A stretch of DNA of 64,000 nucleotides from Oceanisphaera litoralis (GTDB taxonomy: Bacteria > Pseudomonadota > Gammaproteobacteria > Enterobacterales > Aeromonadaceae): NCBI RefSeq assembly GCF_016907015.1, contig NZ_JAFBBE010000012.1, positions 1 through 64,000 of the forward strand. Reading direction: 5' to 3'. The notes under the pieces are model-generated. The model saw nothing but the letters and a program-made list of their open reading frames with translations. It was not told the DNA's origin and searched no databases. This document shows, piece by piece, positions 32,910-42,471 of the stretch; the first letter of the stretch is position 1; each line of letters opens with the position of its first letter. A program made the translations under genes and the position numbers.

Positions 32910-35900
32910 ACAGGCTGTTTATCTGCTGCTGGATACGCTTGTCCGAGATGGGGTACGGCGTGCCCAGGGTCTGGGCGAAATAGGACACCCTGAGCTCCTC
33001 TATCATCCAGCGGATGTCCGCCACCTCGGGCGCCAGCGGCTTGCCTTTGGGCTGCTTGTTCAGCAGCGACTGGTAGGCCTGCTGCACCTGCTGAATTTTC
33101 AGCAGGTGCGCGCGATCCCGGTGCGGGTCTATCGCCAGCTTGTCCAGCCGGCGCGACAGAGCCTCCAGATAACGGCCAAGATCGCTCAGGCGCTCGGCAC
33201 CCGTCCCGGTCACGAAGCCGCGGAAAATCAGCCCGTCCAGCTGGGCCTGAATGTCCGACATGGCCATGGCCTGCGCCAGATCTATCTTGCCCTTCAGCCG
33301 TTTCTTCACGGCGTGGGCCCGGCTCAGTACCTCTTCCACCTGCAGCGCAATGTCGGCCACCGCCTGATTCAGCTCGCCGGCCACCTTGTCTTTCAGCGTG
33401 GCAAAGGCCTCGGGCGTCCAGGCCGGGGCACCGTGTTGGCGCATCAGCTGGTGCACGCCGGCACGAATGCAGTCATCCACCAGATCCAGCACCTTGCCGT
33501 AGGGATTGAAATACAGCCCCAGCTTGGCCTTGTTCGGCAGTTTTGCATGCAGATACTTGATGGGCGACGGCAGTTGCAGCAGCAAGAGCCGGCTCTGGCC
33601 GCTCCACATGGTCTGGGCCTGGCTGACTTCGTCTTCACACAGGGTCAGCGCCACGCTGTCGCCCTGATCGGCAATGGCCGGATAGGCCTTCACCTCGAAG
33701 CCGGCGCGCCTGGCGGCGTAGGTTTTGGGAATGGTGCGCGCGGGAAAAGCCAAGAGCCCGTCCTGCTCGAAGCGATCGTCATCCACCGCCTGAGTCAGCG
33801 CGGTCTGCACCTGGCCCTGCAGCGACAACTTGATCGCCTCCAGATCCCGGCCTGCCGCCAATACCTTGCCGTCGGCGTCCAGCACGCAGAAGCGCATGAT
33901 CAAATGCGCCGGCAGTGCCTGCCAGTCCCAGTCTTCTCGCGGCACCGTCACCCCGGTCATGCGGCGCAGGTGCTTTTCCATCTGATCGAGCAGCTCGCCT
34001 TCCAGCGGCGTCATGGCCGCCAGCAGGGCCTCGGCAAAGTTGGGCGCCGGCACAAAGTGCTTGCGCATCGGCTTGGGCAACGACTTGATCAAGCCAATCA
34101 ACAGCTCCCGACGCAGGCCCGGCACCTGCCACCGGAACGGTGCCGGATGCACCTGGTTCAACAGCGGCAGGGGTATACGCACCGTGACCCCGTCTTCTTC
34201 CTGCCCCGGCTCGAACTGGTAGTCCAGTGCCAGGTTCAGGCCGTCGTGCTGCCAGGCATCGGGGTAATCCCGGGTGGTGACCTTTTCGGCTCTTTCGTTG
34301 AGCAGCATCTCTTCGGTAAAGTGCAGCAGTTCGGGGTTGGCTTTGCGCGCCTGTTTCCACCAGTCGTCGAAATGGCGAATCGACACCATGTCGGCAGGCA
34401 GCCGCTCGTCGTAAAAACGGAACAGGGTTTCGTCGTCGATCACCAGATCCCGACGGCGCGACTTGTGCTCCAGGGCCTCGGCCTGCTCCAGCAGGGCTCT
34501 GTTATGGTGAAAGAACTCGTGGCGGGTGTTCAGCTCCCCTTCCACCAGCGCCTGTCGGATAAACAACTCGCGGCACAGCTTGGGATCGACCTGGCTGTAG
34601 TTGACCCGGCGGCGCACCACCACCGGCAGCCCGAACAGGCTCTGACTCAGGTAGCCCATGACCGCACCCTGCTTTTTCGACCAGTAGGGTTCGCTGTAAC
34701 TGGACTTGAGCAGGTGGGCGCCCGCCCGCTCCAGCCAGTCCGGCTCCAGCCGGGCGGCGGTGCGACCGTAAAGACGGTGGGTTTCGGTCAGTTCGGCCAC
34801 CATCAGCCAGCGAGGCGGCTTTTTGGCAAGACTGGAGCCGGGCACCAGCACGAAGCGGGCATTGCGGGCGCCGATGATGTCTTTTTTGTCGCCATCGCGC
34901 ATGCCGACCTGGCTGAGCATGCCGGTCAGCAGCGCCTGGTGCAGGCTGTTATAGTCGGCCGGCTCGCTGTTGAGCGCAAAGCCCAGCTCGCGCACCACCA
35001 GCCGCAGCTGGCTGTAGATGTCCTGCCATTCGCGCACCCGCAGATAATTCAGAAACTCCTTGATGCACTGTTTGCGAAACTGGTTGCCGCTTAAGCTTTT
35101 TTGCTGTTCTTTCAGGTAGTTCCACAGGTTGATGTAGGCCATGAAGTCCGAGTCTTTGTCGGCAAAACGGCGGTGCATCTCGGCGGCAGCCTGTTGTTTG
35201 TCCTGCGGGCGCTCACGCGGGTCCTGAATGCTGAGTGCGGCGGTGATCACCATCACCTCGGTCACGCAGCCGTGCTCGCGTGCCGCCAGCACCATGCGGG
35301 CCAGTCGCGGATCCACCGGCAGCCGGGCCAGATCACGCCCCAGTGGTGTCAGTTTCAAATCTCCCTGATCGCCAAGCACGGCGCCCAGCTCTTCCAGCAG
35401 TCGAATGCCATCGCTGATGTTCTTGCGATCCGGCGCTTCCACAAACGGAAAGGCCGAGATATCGCCCAGCCCCAGCGACAGCATCTGCAGGATAACCGAG
35501 GCCAGGTTAGTACGCAGAATCTCGGGGTCGGTAAATTCGGGCCGGTTCATGAAGTCATCTTCGCCGTACAGACGAATACAGATGCCCGCCTCTACCCGGC
35601 CGCAGCGGCCCATCCGCTGGTTGGCACTGGCCTGAGAGATGGGCTCAATCGGCAGCCGCTGCACCTTGGTACGATAGGAGTAGCGGCTGATGCGCGCGGT
35701 ACCCGGATCGATCACGTAACGAATGCCGGGCACGGTAAGCGAGGTTTCGGCCACGTTGGTGGCCAGCACGATGCGCCGGCCGCGGTGAGATTCGAAAATG
35801 CGGTTCTGTTCGGCATTGGACAGCCGGGAATAGAGCGGCACCACTTCGGTGTGGCGCAGCTCCAGCTTGTTGAGCGCATCGGCGGTGTCGCGAATTTCCC

Positions 35901-36795
35901 GCTCGCCGTTCATGAAAATCAGAATATCGCCCGGGCCTTCCTGGGTGAGTTCGGTCACCGCATCGAAAAGGCCCTGCAGCTGATCCCGCTCCCGGTTGTC
36001 ATCCAGCAGCGGCCGATAGCGCAGTTCCACCGGATAGGTGCGGCCCGACACCGTGATGATGGGCGCCTGGTTGAAATGCCGGGAAAACCGCTCGGGGTCG
36101 ATAGTCGCCGAGGTGATGATCACCTTGAGATCGGGCCTTTTCGGCAGCAGCTGCTTCAGATAACCCATGATGAAGTCGATATTCAGACTGCGTTCGTGGG
36201 CTTCATCGATAATGATGGTGTCGTACTGGTGCAACATGCGGTCTTGCTGAATTTCGGCCAGCAGTATGCCGTCGGTCATCAGCTTGACCTGGGTGCCTTC
36301 ACTGATCTGATCGTTGAACCGCACCTTGTAACCGACCCGCTGGCCCAGATCGCATTCCAGCTCTTGCGCCAGTCGGGTGGCCACGCTCCGCGCCGCCAGC
36401 CGGCGGGGTTGGGTGTGGCCTATGGTGCCCTCTATTCCCAGGCCCAGTTCCAGACACATCTTGGGGATCTGGGTGGTTTTACCGGAGCCGGTTTCGCCGG
36501 CGATGATCACCACCTGATGGTCACGAATGGCGGCCTTGATGGTGTCGCGCTTTTCGCTGACCGGCAGCTGCGGCGGATAATGAATGGGCTGTTCCAGCAG
36601 GGCCTGCCGACGACGGCGCTCGGCGATCGAGGCGGTCATCTCGGCGGCAATGTTTGCCAGCACTTTTTCCTGTCTGGCCCGGGGCAGCTTGGCCAGGCCC
36701 TGCAACCGACGACGAAAACGGCCGCGCGCGGCACCCCTGCACTCTTTCAGCCTTGCCTGCCACTGTTCAACGGACTGCGTCAAACCCAACCCCAT
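32908..36795 (-). CDS. hrpA: ATP-dependent RNA helicase HrpA
   Basis: At 1295 residues this matches E. coli HrpA (1300), a DEAH-box helicase implicated in mRNA processing and in rescuing stalled or collided ribosomes. Walker A GETGSGKTT is at 100-108, DEAH (IIIDEAHERS) near 195, SAT in ITSATIDPERF near 222, and QRMGRCGR later. The helicase core is followed by the HA2, OB-fold and the long C-terminal region (DUF3418) characteristic of HrpA rather than HrpB. It is monocistronic, with the upstream 570-base gap containing the AT-rich island. Confidence 0.95.
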   Translation of the reverse strand: MGLGLTQSVEQWQARLKECRGAARGRFRRRLQGLAKLPRARQEKVLANIAAEMTASIAERRRRQALLEQPIHYPPQLPVSEKRDTIKAAIRDHQVVIIAGETGSGKTTQIPKMCLELGLGIEGTIGHTQPRRLAARSVATRLAQELECDLGQRVGYKVRFNDQISEGTQVKLMTDGILLAEIQQDRMLHQYDTIIIDEAHERSLNIDFIMGYLKQLLPKRPDLKVIITSATIDPERFSRHFNQAPIITVSGRTYPVELRYRPLLDDNRERDQLQGLFDAVTELTQEGPGDILIFMNGEREIRDTADALNKLELRHTEVVPLYSRLSNAEQNRIFESHRGRRIVLATNVAETSLTVPGIRYVIDPGTARISRYSYRTKVQRLPIEPISQASANQRMGRCGRVEAGICIRLYGEDDFMNRPEFTDPEILRTNLASVILQMLSLGLGDISAFPFVEAPDRKNISDGIRLLEELGAVLGDQGDLKLTPLGRDLARLPVDPRLARMVLAAREHGCVTEVMVITAALSIQDPRERPQDKQQAAAEMHRRFADKDSDFMAYINLWNYLKEQQKSLSGNQFRKQCIKEFLNYLRVREWQDIYSQLRLVVRELGFALNSEPADYNSLHQALLTGMLSQVGMRDGDKKDIIGARNARFVLVPGSSLAKKPPRWLMVAELTETHRLYGRTAARLEPDWLERAGAHLLKSSYSEPYWSKKQGAVMGYLSQSLFGLPVVVRRRVNYSQVDPKLCRELFIRQALVEGELNTRHEFFHHNRALLEQAEALEHKSRRRDLVIDDETLFRFYDERLPADMVSIRHFDDWWKQARKANPELLHFTEEMLLNERAEKVTTRDYPDAWQHDGLNLALDYQFEPGQEEDGVTVRIPLPLLNQVHPAPFRWQVPGLRRELLIGLIKSLPKPMRKHFVPAPNFAEALLAAMTPLEGELLDQMEKHLRRMTGVTVPREDWDWQALPAHLIMRFCVLDADGKVLAAGRDLEAIKLSLQGQVQTALTQAVDDDRFEQDGLLAFPARTIPKTYAARRAGFEVKAYPAIADQGDSVALTLCEDEVSQAQTMWSGQSRLLLLQLPSPIKYLHAKLPNKAKLGLYFNPYGKVLDLVDDCIRAGVHQLMRQHGAPAWTPEAFATLKDKVAGELNQAVADIALQVEEVLSRAHAVKKRLKGKIDLAQAMAMSDIQAQLDGLIFRGFVTGTGAERLSDLGRYLEALSRRLDKLAIDPHRDRAHLLKIQQVQQAYQSLLNKQPKGKPLAPEVADIRWMIEELRVSYFAQTLGTPYPISDKRIQQQINSL

Positions 36796-37305
36796 TCACT
36801 CGATTAAAAACTGGCGCGCAGTCTAGCAGAAATGCGCCGCGAAGGGAGCCGGGATGGCGCATCGCCTGGCGTCGTCAGGCGTCGTCAGGCGGTAGCGGCG
36901 TCGTTTATTCAAAGCAGGGAGTATCGTCATCATGAGCGCCATTTCACTCGTTTTGCCATGATAGCGGCGCCACGCTCTGTCACCCGATTTTCGATGCGCC
37001 TACCCACTTTGGTGGTGTTTTTATCATCACAACATCCGTTCGCCGACACCGATGACGGTCAGGGGGCCGTTAAAAACGTGATATAGATCTAGATCCGCAC
37101 GATAAAACAACATTCACAACAAAGCGACCAAAGAGCATAGAATAAAAATACAAACAATTGATTTTAATAGGTTTAATAAAATAAAAACACAAAACAACAA
37201 CACTATAAACCGCGTGGAAACGCCGTGAAAGACGAACAAAACCTGACAAAACAGACATCAGGAACGCCATACATCGAAACAAGCAAACAAACCACAAAAT
37301 ACCGA

Positions 37306-37334
37306 TTGAAAAGAAAACGACACCCCCGTATATT
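37306..37334 (+). promoter_or_regulatory. Sigma-70 promoter of the AT-rich mini-gene
   Basis: TTGAAA (37306-37311) and TATATT (37329-37334) are spaced by 17 bases. Transcription would start about 37341, giving a leader of some 27 bases to the ATG at 37368. The bases 36796-37305 hold no gene that I can support; 37080-37330 is strikingly A/T-rich. Confidence 0.7.
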
Positions 37335-37367
37335 AGGTTCACAGCCCATCGTTGAGGAAGGTAAAAA

Positions 37368-37451
37368 ATGAAAGAGTTGGTTATCACCGTCATTTTTACA
37401 GTCGGCGCCGCTTTAGTCGCCATTTCTGCACCTTCCTTGGCACAAATGTAA
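37368..37451 (+). CDS. 27-residue signal-peptide-like mini-protein
   Basis: The frame MKELVITVIFTVGAALVAI-SAPSLAQM is 27 residues, almost entirely one hydrophobic helix ending in an SLA signal-peptidase-like site, leaving only Gln-Met. GAGGAAGG seven bases before the ATG is a near-ideal ribosome site, a consensus promoter lies upstream, and a strong terminator follows at 37549-37588, so it is a complete small transcription unit. No family is recognised. It may be a small membrane protein, a type I toxin-like peptide, or the remnant of a secreted Cys-rich protein: the +2 frame after the stop reads QDCKTQC then ACNKQDC. The surroundings are much more AT-rich than the neighbours, suggesting acquired sequence. 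Confidence 0.5.
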   Translation: MKELVITVIFTVGAALVAISAPSLAQM

Positions 37452-37548
37452 AAATGAGCCCGGGAAGACAGGACTGTAAAACACAATGTAAAACACTAAG
37501 AAATAAAAATATTGCCTGTAATAAACAAGACTGTTTACAGATAATCCA

Positions 37549-37588
37549 GAGAGTAAAAAGGCGCCTCCAGAGGCGCCTTTTTACTCTC
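37549..37588. terminator. Strong bidirectional terminator
   Basis: A perfect 19-bp inverted repeat (37549-37567 with 37570-37588), with a GGCGCC core and A5/T5 flanks, closes both the mini-gene unit and slyB. Confidence 0.93.
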
Positions 37589-37610
37589 TGCGGTTTGCCC
37601 CCTGTCGGGT

Positions 37611-38084
37611 TTAGTAAGGGGCCACACTCATGGTGCTGCCCGAGCCCACCAGCCGTACCCGCTGACCCGCCTGCCAGTCGCGATCGGCCTTTTGCACCAC
37701 TATCAGGCTGTCGCCCCGGTCGGTACGCACTTCCAGCTCCACCGCTCTGACCTGGTTGATTTTGTCTTCGGCCCGCGAGCCCACCATGGCACCGGCAATG
37801 GCGGCTGCCGCCGTGGCCAGTGAACGGCCCGAACCGCCGCCAACCTGGTTACCCAGCATACCGCCGACTACACCCCCACCAACGGTACCGATAAGGTTCG
37901 GGTTTTCGTCACCGGCCTGAATGGTCACCGGCCGCACCGACACCACGGTGCCGTAGGTCACCGTTTGCGCCTGCTTGGCGGCACTGCTGCTGTACACATC
38001 ACCGGAATAGACATCCGGGTTGGCACAGCCCGCCAGACCGAGCGCGGCCACCACGACAACCGCTGACAATGTTTTCATTTTCAT
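37611..38084 (-). CDS. slyB: Outer-membrane lipoprotein SlyB
   Basis: The 157-residue lipoprotein has a signal peptide ending in lipobox LAGC (Cys20) and a central glycine-zipper 2TM region, GTVGGGVVGGMLGNQVGGGSG, here split near residues 80-100, followed by the second helix. SlyB (155 residues in E. coli) forms ring-like oligomers that stabilise the outer membrane under stress. The start at 38084 is preceded by AGGGGG. E. coli slyB is under PhoP; no PhoP box was recognised here. It is monocistronic. Confidence 0.92.
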   Translation of the reverse strand: MKMKTLSAVVVVAALGLAGCANPDVYSGDVYSSSAAKQAQTVTYGTVVSVRPVTIQAGDENPNLIGTVGGGVVGGMLGNQVGGGSGRSLATAAAAIAGAMVGSRAEDKINQVRAVELEVRTDRGDSLIVVQKADRDWQAGQRVRLVGSGSTMSVAPY

Positions 38085-38286
38085 ATTGAACCCCCTATGG
38101 AAAGCGATACCGTCATTCTCGTTTTTATTATCGCAAAAGAATACAGACCCGACTGTAATAGCCTTTATTGCGTTATTCATCGGCCAATACCGACTGTCTC
38201 TGATTGGTTAACCCCAGTCTACCCTCATTCGGCCCGGAAATAAGCACGGGCACAAGGGGTTCCTTCCTGTCGGCGAAAACCAGAAA

Positions 38287-38320
38287 CCACAACGGTCGAC
38301 CCAGGGGCCGGCCGTTGTGG
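38287..38320 (-). terminator. Probable terminator of the MFS gene
   Basis: CCACAACGG and CCGTTGTGG form a 9-bp stem around a GC-rich loop, followed on the minus strand by TTTCTGGTTTT. It is 25 bases past the stop at 38345. Confidence 0.65.
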
Positions 38321-38344
38321 TAAGAAAGAAGATGACGCCGCGGC

Positions 38345-39481
38345 TTAAATGGTGGTACCCACCGGCTTGTCGGTCAGTAAACGCATCAGCAACAGCCACA
38401 GCGCCCAACCGGCCACCAGCAGGATGACAAACAGGAACAGACCCGAGTGGAATTTTTCCAGCATCATGCCCGCTATCATGGGGCCGGTCAGCGAGCCGAT
38501 GCTGTAGGTAAACATCAGTTTCTGGGCCATTTTCACCAGCGCCCGACCCTGCATCTTGCCACAGGCATAAGACATGGTGGTGGGATACAGAGTAAAGCCC
38601 CCCGCTCCCAGCAGCGCAAAGGCCAGGAGCATGGCGCCCTTGCCGTCAAACTCCCACAGCAGCAGACAACCGGCGCCAATCATCAGGGTCTGTACCGCCA
38701 TCATGGTGCGCTTGCCGAACTTGTCGGCCAGGCTGCCGTTGGGTAACTGAAACGCCATGCCGCACAGGATAAGCCAGGCCATGTAGAGCCCGATTTCCCC
38801 CCCCAGCGACAACTGCTCCAGCTGAATGGGCATCAGGGCATAGAGGGCACCGAGCAGCATGCCCGCCACCAGACAGCCGACCAACCCCAGGGCTCTGTCG
38901 GCCCGGGGCGGCTTGCCGCTGTTGGCATTGACGCCCCCCTCGGCCTTCAAATTCGGTCGTTTGGCCCACAGCAAGGGTACCACAGCAAGCACACAGAGGC
39001 CGGAAGCCAGCCAGAAGCCGGTCATGCCGGCGGTCGGGATCCAGTCGATAAACAGCTGGCTGATGCCGTAGCTGAAGTAATAGACAAGCATGTAACGGGC
39101 CATGGCACTGGAACGACGATGCGGCGGCGCCACACCCAGCACCCAGCTTTCTACCGCCACGAAGCTGACCGCCGCCGCCATGCCCGCGAGCACGCGCAGT
39201 ATCAACCAGACCGGTAGCAGGCTGGTCCAGGTCAATGCCAGGGCGGCCAGCGCCAGCGTCAGGCTGCACAGTACCAGCGAACGCACGTGCCCCAGCCGTT
39301 CGATCAGCTTATCGGCAAAGAAGCTCGCGCCCAGCATGCCCAGATAAAACGCCGAGCCCACCAGACCAATTTGTGCCGCCGGCGCCCCCAGATCATTCAG
39401 GCACACCGCCACCAGGGTCAGCAAAAAAGCGTTACCCAGGGTAAGCAGTGTCAAATGCAGATAAAGGGGAATTAAATACAT
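38345..39481 (-). CDS. MFS transporter, YcaD type
   Basis: The 378-residue protein has 12 predicted transmembrane helices and matches the YcaD group of the major facilitator superfamily (E. coli YcaD 382). GSAFYLGMLGASFFADKLIERLGH contains the MFS motif A equivalent between TM2 and TM3 (split here), and NGSLADKFGKR is its repeat between TM8 and TM9. The substrate is unknown. The ATG at 39481 is preceded by GGAGG; the few in-frame codons before it belong to the leader. It is monocistronic. Confidence 0.85.
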   Translation of the reverse strand: MYLIPLYLHLTLLTLGNAFLLTLVAVCLNDLGAPAAQIGLVGSAFYLGMLGASFFADKLIERLGHVRSLVLCSLTLALAALALTWTSLLPVWLILRVLAGMAAAVSFVAVESWVLGVAPPHRRSSAMARYMLVYYFSYGISQLFIDWIPTAGMTGFWLASGLCVLAVVPLLWAKRPNLKAEGGVNANSGKPPRADRALGLVGCLVAGMLLGALYALMPIQLEQLSLGGEIGLYMAWLILCGMAFQLPNGSLADKFGKRTMMAVQTLMIGAGCLLLWEFDGKGAMLLAFALLGAGGFTLYPTTMSYACGKMQGRALVKMAQKLMFTYSIGSLTGPMIAGMMLEKFHSGLFLFVILLVAGWALWLLLMRLLTDKPVGTTI

Positions 39482-39589
39482 GGCGCCTCCGGTTTTTGAG
39501 GCGCGCATTCTAGGATCGGCTATTTGGCAAGTACAACGAGAAAAATTGGGACTTTACCGCAGTTTTTTTGCTGTTTAACCGATGTTAAA

Positions 39590-40321
39590 TCACAATTGCC
39601 AGATAATGCCCTGTCCCGTGGTCAGGGCACCCAAAATTAACAAGGCAGCAACCGCAATCACCGGTGGCCGGGTCTGTTCTTTTCGCAGCAAAGGCAGTAA
39701 CCAGATGATGGCACCAAGCAAGATGGCTGCACTCATCTGGGTGAAGGGCACTATCAAGTGGCTCATGTCCGGCTGCCCATTCCGGGCCAGACTGCTCTGG
39801 GCAAACAGGGCCTGCACCAGCAGCAACAGCAAGCAAGCGACAGCAAAGACGATGCCCGCCAGCGGCAGCAGGGTATTGAAGGCCTGCAAGCGGTGCTTGG
39901 CGCGCACCATGATCAGGTGCGCAAACACACAACCGCCGGCGCCGGCTACCAGCAGCGCGGCCGGGCCCGTTATGGTCATGATCCAGACACCATAAAGCAC
40001 CGCCAGTACCAGCGCCGGTGTGTGCCAGCTTAACGGCAGGCTGCGCTTGCCCTGCAGCCGCGCCTGATACAGGACGGTGCCCAGACCGGCGGCCAATGCC
40101 AGCCCGCCCAGCCACAACAGGGGCACCGGCACCGCCGCTTCCACCCCCAGCATCAGGGCCAGGCCAAAGACCGCCCAGGCCGACAAGAGGCCATCGCTGA
40201 TGCGCCGACGCTGGCCAGGGCAGAGATCGCCGTTTCGTAATACCCACAGCAGCAGGCCCAGGGCCGCAATGGCGGTTAATGCCAGTGGCGCAAACAACCG
40301 CGCCGGCAACAGTTCTGTCAT
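39590..40321 (-). CDS. Polytopic membrane protein of unknown function
   Basis: The 243-residue protein has about seven or eight hydrophobic segments and no motif I recognise. Short charged loops (NGDLCPGQRRRIS, YQARLQGKRSLP, MVRAKHRLQAF, LLRKEQTRP) separate them. No signal peptide is apparent and the N-terminal helix begins at residue 10. GGAGAATGACCG precedes the ATG at 40321, and an alternative longer frame in the same region is a shadow. It lies 32 bases after the ybjD stop on the same strand, so the two may be co-transcribed. Confidence 0.7.
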   Translation of the reverse strand: MTELLPARLFAPLALTAIAALGLLLWVLRNGDLCPGQRRRISDGLLSAWAVFGLALMLGVEAAVPVPLLWLGGLALAAGLGTVLYQARLQGKRSLPLSWHTPALVLAVLYGVWIMTITGPAALLVAGAGGCVFAHLIMVRAKHRLQAFNTLLPLAGIVFAVACLLLLLVQALFAQSSLARNGQPDMSHLIVPFTQMSAAILLGAIIWLLPLLRKEQTRPPVIAVAALLILGALTTGQGIIWQL

Positions 40322-40353
40322 CGGTCATTCTCCAAAAGATAAACCCGCGTATT

Positions 40354-41976
40354 CTACCGTTGTCGACGGGCAATCGCGACCATGCGGGCAAACATGCGCC
40401 GTAATTCCACCGGCACCAGCTGCGCGCCCTGCAGTTCGATGGCTTCCACCACCGCCAGCGCCATACCCGGCTTGCTGCGCCGACTGAGGGCGCGTTCGAT
40501 AATACGGGTGGCCGGGGTGTGCTTGTCGTGGATCTGGGCTTCCTGGCGAAACACCGACTCCAGCCCCCTGTCGAACAGATAATGTTCGATATCGAGCCGC
40601 GGCAACACGGTCAGATGATCTTCCTCCCGCTCGCCGCGCAACATGCTGCGTACGCCCTGGGCATATTTCTGGCCCGCTTCGTCACCATCGGTCAGCAGAT
40701 GCCAACCGATGCCGAAATCCCGCGCCACCTTGATAAGCGGACTGTGGCCACACTGGGCAAACTCTATGATACGAATGCCCTCTGCGGGCAAGACATAACC
40801 ACAGATGCGGGCCAGTTCGTTCAACAGCCAGATCTCGGTTTCTCCCTCCACCAGTAACCAGTAACGGGCAAACAGCGACATGGGCCTGTTGATGCGCACA
40901 TGAAAGGCAATGCGACGCATGTCTTCGCCATTGTATTTTTCGTTGCCAATCTGGAAGCTTCTGGTTTCGTGCTCCGCCCGTACCAGCCGGCGCAGGTGAT
41001 TGAGGGGAAAGGCCGACAGCAGGTCGCCGGAATTGGTGGTCACCAGTTTCTGCCCCGGAAAACGCTCCAGAATGCCCCAGGTCACCGCCAGCATGGTGGG
41101 ATGCAGCCGACTTTCCGGATCTTCAATCAGCAGCATGGGCCGGGAGCCCACTTCGATGGGACGACCGCCCCGTGTTTGCAGTATGGTGCGCGCCACGGCC
41201 GACAGCGCCAGCGACAGGCCGCTTTCCTCCCCCATCGGCTGCCAGTCGTTCAGCTTGCCCAACTGGCTCAGGGTGACCGGGTGAATGGCGATGTCCCGCG
41301 CCCGCCGCGGCGCCCGGCTGGTGGCGCCCTGGGGGGTGAAATAATGCTCGAACAGCTGACGCACCGCGTCCAGTCCGGCCTTGATATCCCGCTGGCTCAG
41401 CTCTTCTTCTTCCGCCAACTGTTCACTGAGCCGTGTCAGCAATTGCTCGTAATCGCCGTTCAGGTTGACGATGGGCAGATCCTGGGGCGTGCCGCGAGAA
41501 TCACGCAGGCGGAACACCGGGTTCATTTCAATCAGATAATGCACCAGTTGGTGGGCGTCATCCCGCTCGATGGGGACACCGCCACCGTCCACAAAATCGT
41601 GTTCACTGACAATTCCCTCGGCCGTGCGCTTCGCCCGGGCCCGGTAATGTACCCGATGAAAGCTGTCTTTATGTTTGACCCACACCGGCTCCAGCCGTGC
41701 CAACCGGGCCGAATGCTCGCTGATGCCGGGTCTGTGCTCGCGATAACTGAGCACGATTTGCAGCTCGTCGATCGTCTCACCCGGCTCCGGCCGGTAAAAA
41801 TCCTCGTCCACAAACTGGTAACAGCAGCCGCCCTGCCCCATCAGCCGCCACAATGCCCGAAACAGGCTGGTTTTACCCCAGGCATTCTCGCCCATCAGCG
41901 CCGTGCTCTGATTGAGCTTGAGCGACAGCTGATTAAGGCCCATGAAGTTTCTGATCTGAATATGCTCGAGAAACAT
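40354..41976 (-). CDS. ybjD: OLD-type ATP-dependent nuclease YbjD (DUF2813)
   Basis: The 540-residue protein matches E. coli YbjD (552): an SMC/OLD-type ATPase half with Walker A GENAWGKTS near residue 35 and LLIEDPESRLHPTML near 286, then a Toprim half with LLVEGETEIWLLNEL near 370 and DGDEAG near 433. OLD family proteins cut DNA in an ATP-linked manner and are linked to repair or phage defence; YbjD's cellular role is not fixed. ATNSG-like TTNSGDLLSAFPL is conserved. The start lies close to ppiC, 32 bases downstream of its stop, on the same strand. Confidence 0.9.
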   Translation of the reverse strand: MFLEHIQIRNFMGLNQLSLKLNQSTALMGENAWGKTSLFRALWRLMGQGGCCYQFVDEDFYRPEPGETIDELQIVLSYREHRPGISEHSARLARLEPVWVKHKDSFHRVHYRARAKRTAEGIVSEHDFVDGGGVPIERDDAHQLVHYLIEMNPVFRLRDSRGTPQDLPIVNLNGDYEQLLTRLSEQLAEEEELSQRDIKAGLDAVRQLFEHYFTPQGATSRAPRRARDIAIHPVTLSQLGKLNDWQPMGEESGLSLALSAVARTILQTRGGRPIEVGSRPMLLIEDPESRLHPTMLAVTWGILERFPGQKLVTTNSGDLLSAFPLNHLRRLVRAEHETRSFQIGNEKYNGEDMRRIAFHVRINRPMSLFARYWLLVEGETEIWLLNELARICGYVLPAEGIRIIEFAQCGHSPLIKVARDFGIGWHLLTDGDEAGQKYAQGVRSMLRGEREEDHLTVLPRLDIEHYLFDRGLESVFRQEAQIHDKHTPATRIIERALSRRSKPGMALAVVEAIELQGAQLVPVELRRMFARMVAIARRQR

Positions 41977-42008
41977 GCGCTATCCTCGGTGATCAGCGGC
42001 CGTACCGA

Positions 42009-42290
42009 TCAGTTGCGATACAACACCTTGATCAGATGATAGCCGAAACGGGTTTTCACCGGTCCCTGAATGGCCAGCTCGGGGCCGCTGAACACCGCCT
42101 TGTCGAACGGCCCCACCATATCACCCTTGTTGAATTCGCCCAGGTCGCCACCGCGCTTGCCGGAAGGACAGGTGGAATGTTTTTTGGCGAGTTTGTGAAA
42201 GTCGCCGCCCTTGTCCAGCTGTTGTTTGATCGCCAGGCATTCGGCTTCGGTTTTTACCAGTATATGCAGGGCACAGGCACGTTTTGCCAT
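42009..42290 (-). CDS. ppiC: Peptidyl-prolyl cis-trans isomerase C (parvulin)
   Basis: The 93-residue protein is a stand-alone parvulin the same length as E. coli PpiC. AxxILV ([11 protein letters not shown]), the core [21 protein letters not shown] (split), and [13 protein letters not shown] are diagnostic. The substrate-binding loop and the active-site Cys/His positions are kept. It is cytoplasmic, without a signal. The start at 42290 gives the family N-terminus, with AAGAGAATC upstream; upstream in-frame codons belong to the 42374-42465 repeat. Confidence 0.93.
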   Translation of the reverse strand: MAKRACALHILVKTEAECLAIKQQLDKGGDFHKLAKKHSTCPSGKRGGDLGEFNKGDMVGPFDKAVFSGPELAIQGPVKTRFGYHLIKVLYRN

Positions 42291-42373
42291 GAGAGATTCT
42301 CTTGAAAGGAAAGTAGTCACTGCAGTGTGCCAAAATGCGAGGAGAGTCACCAGTTCGGGTGAAGATAAGAATG

Positions 42374-42465
42374 CGTCATGCCCGCGAAGGCGGGCATCCA
42401 GTAAACACAGCACAGGTTCAAACCCGGTGCAAATATCATGGACTCCCGCCTGCGCGGGAGTGACG
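42374..42465. repeat. Dispersed repeat with inverted ends, variant
   Basis: CGTCATGCCCGCGAAGGCGG and its counterpart CCGCCTGCGCGGGAGTGACG face each other over 92 bases. The ends match the 6053 and 13760 elements but the centre differs. It sits between ask and ppiC, seven bases past the ask stop, where its hairpin could also terminate the ectoine operon. Confidence 0.8.
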
Positions 42466-42471
42466 GATGAC

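Noticed and set aside
35101-36807. 568-codon plus-strand frame over hrpA
   Set aside because: Shadow of hrpA: GC-rich codon positions keep the opposite frame open; its translation is compositionally odd (His/Gln/Arg-rich) and unlike any family.
37070-37486. Minus-strand 138-codon hydrophobic frame in the AT-rich island
   Set aside because: It runs antisense to the promoter and mini-gene, has no ribosome site, and its residues reflect AT-rich composition only.
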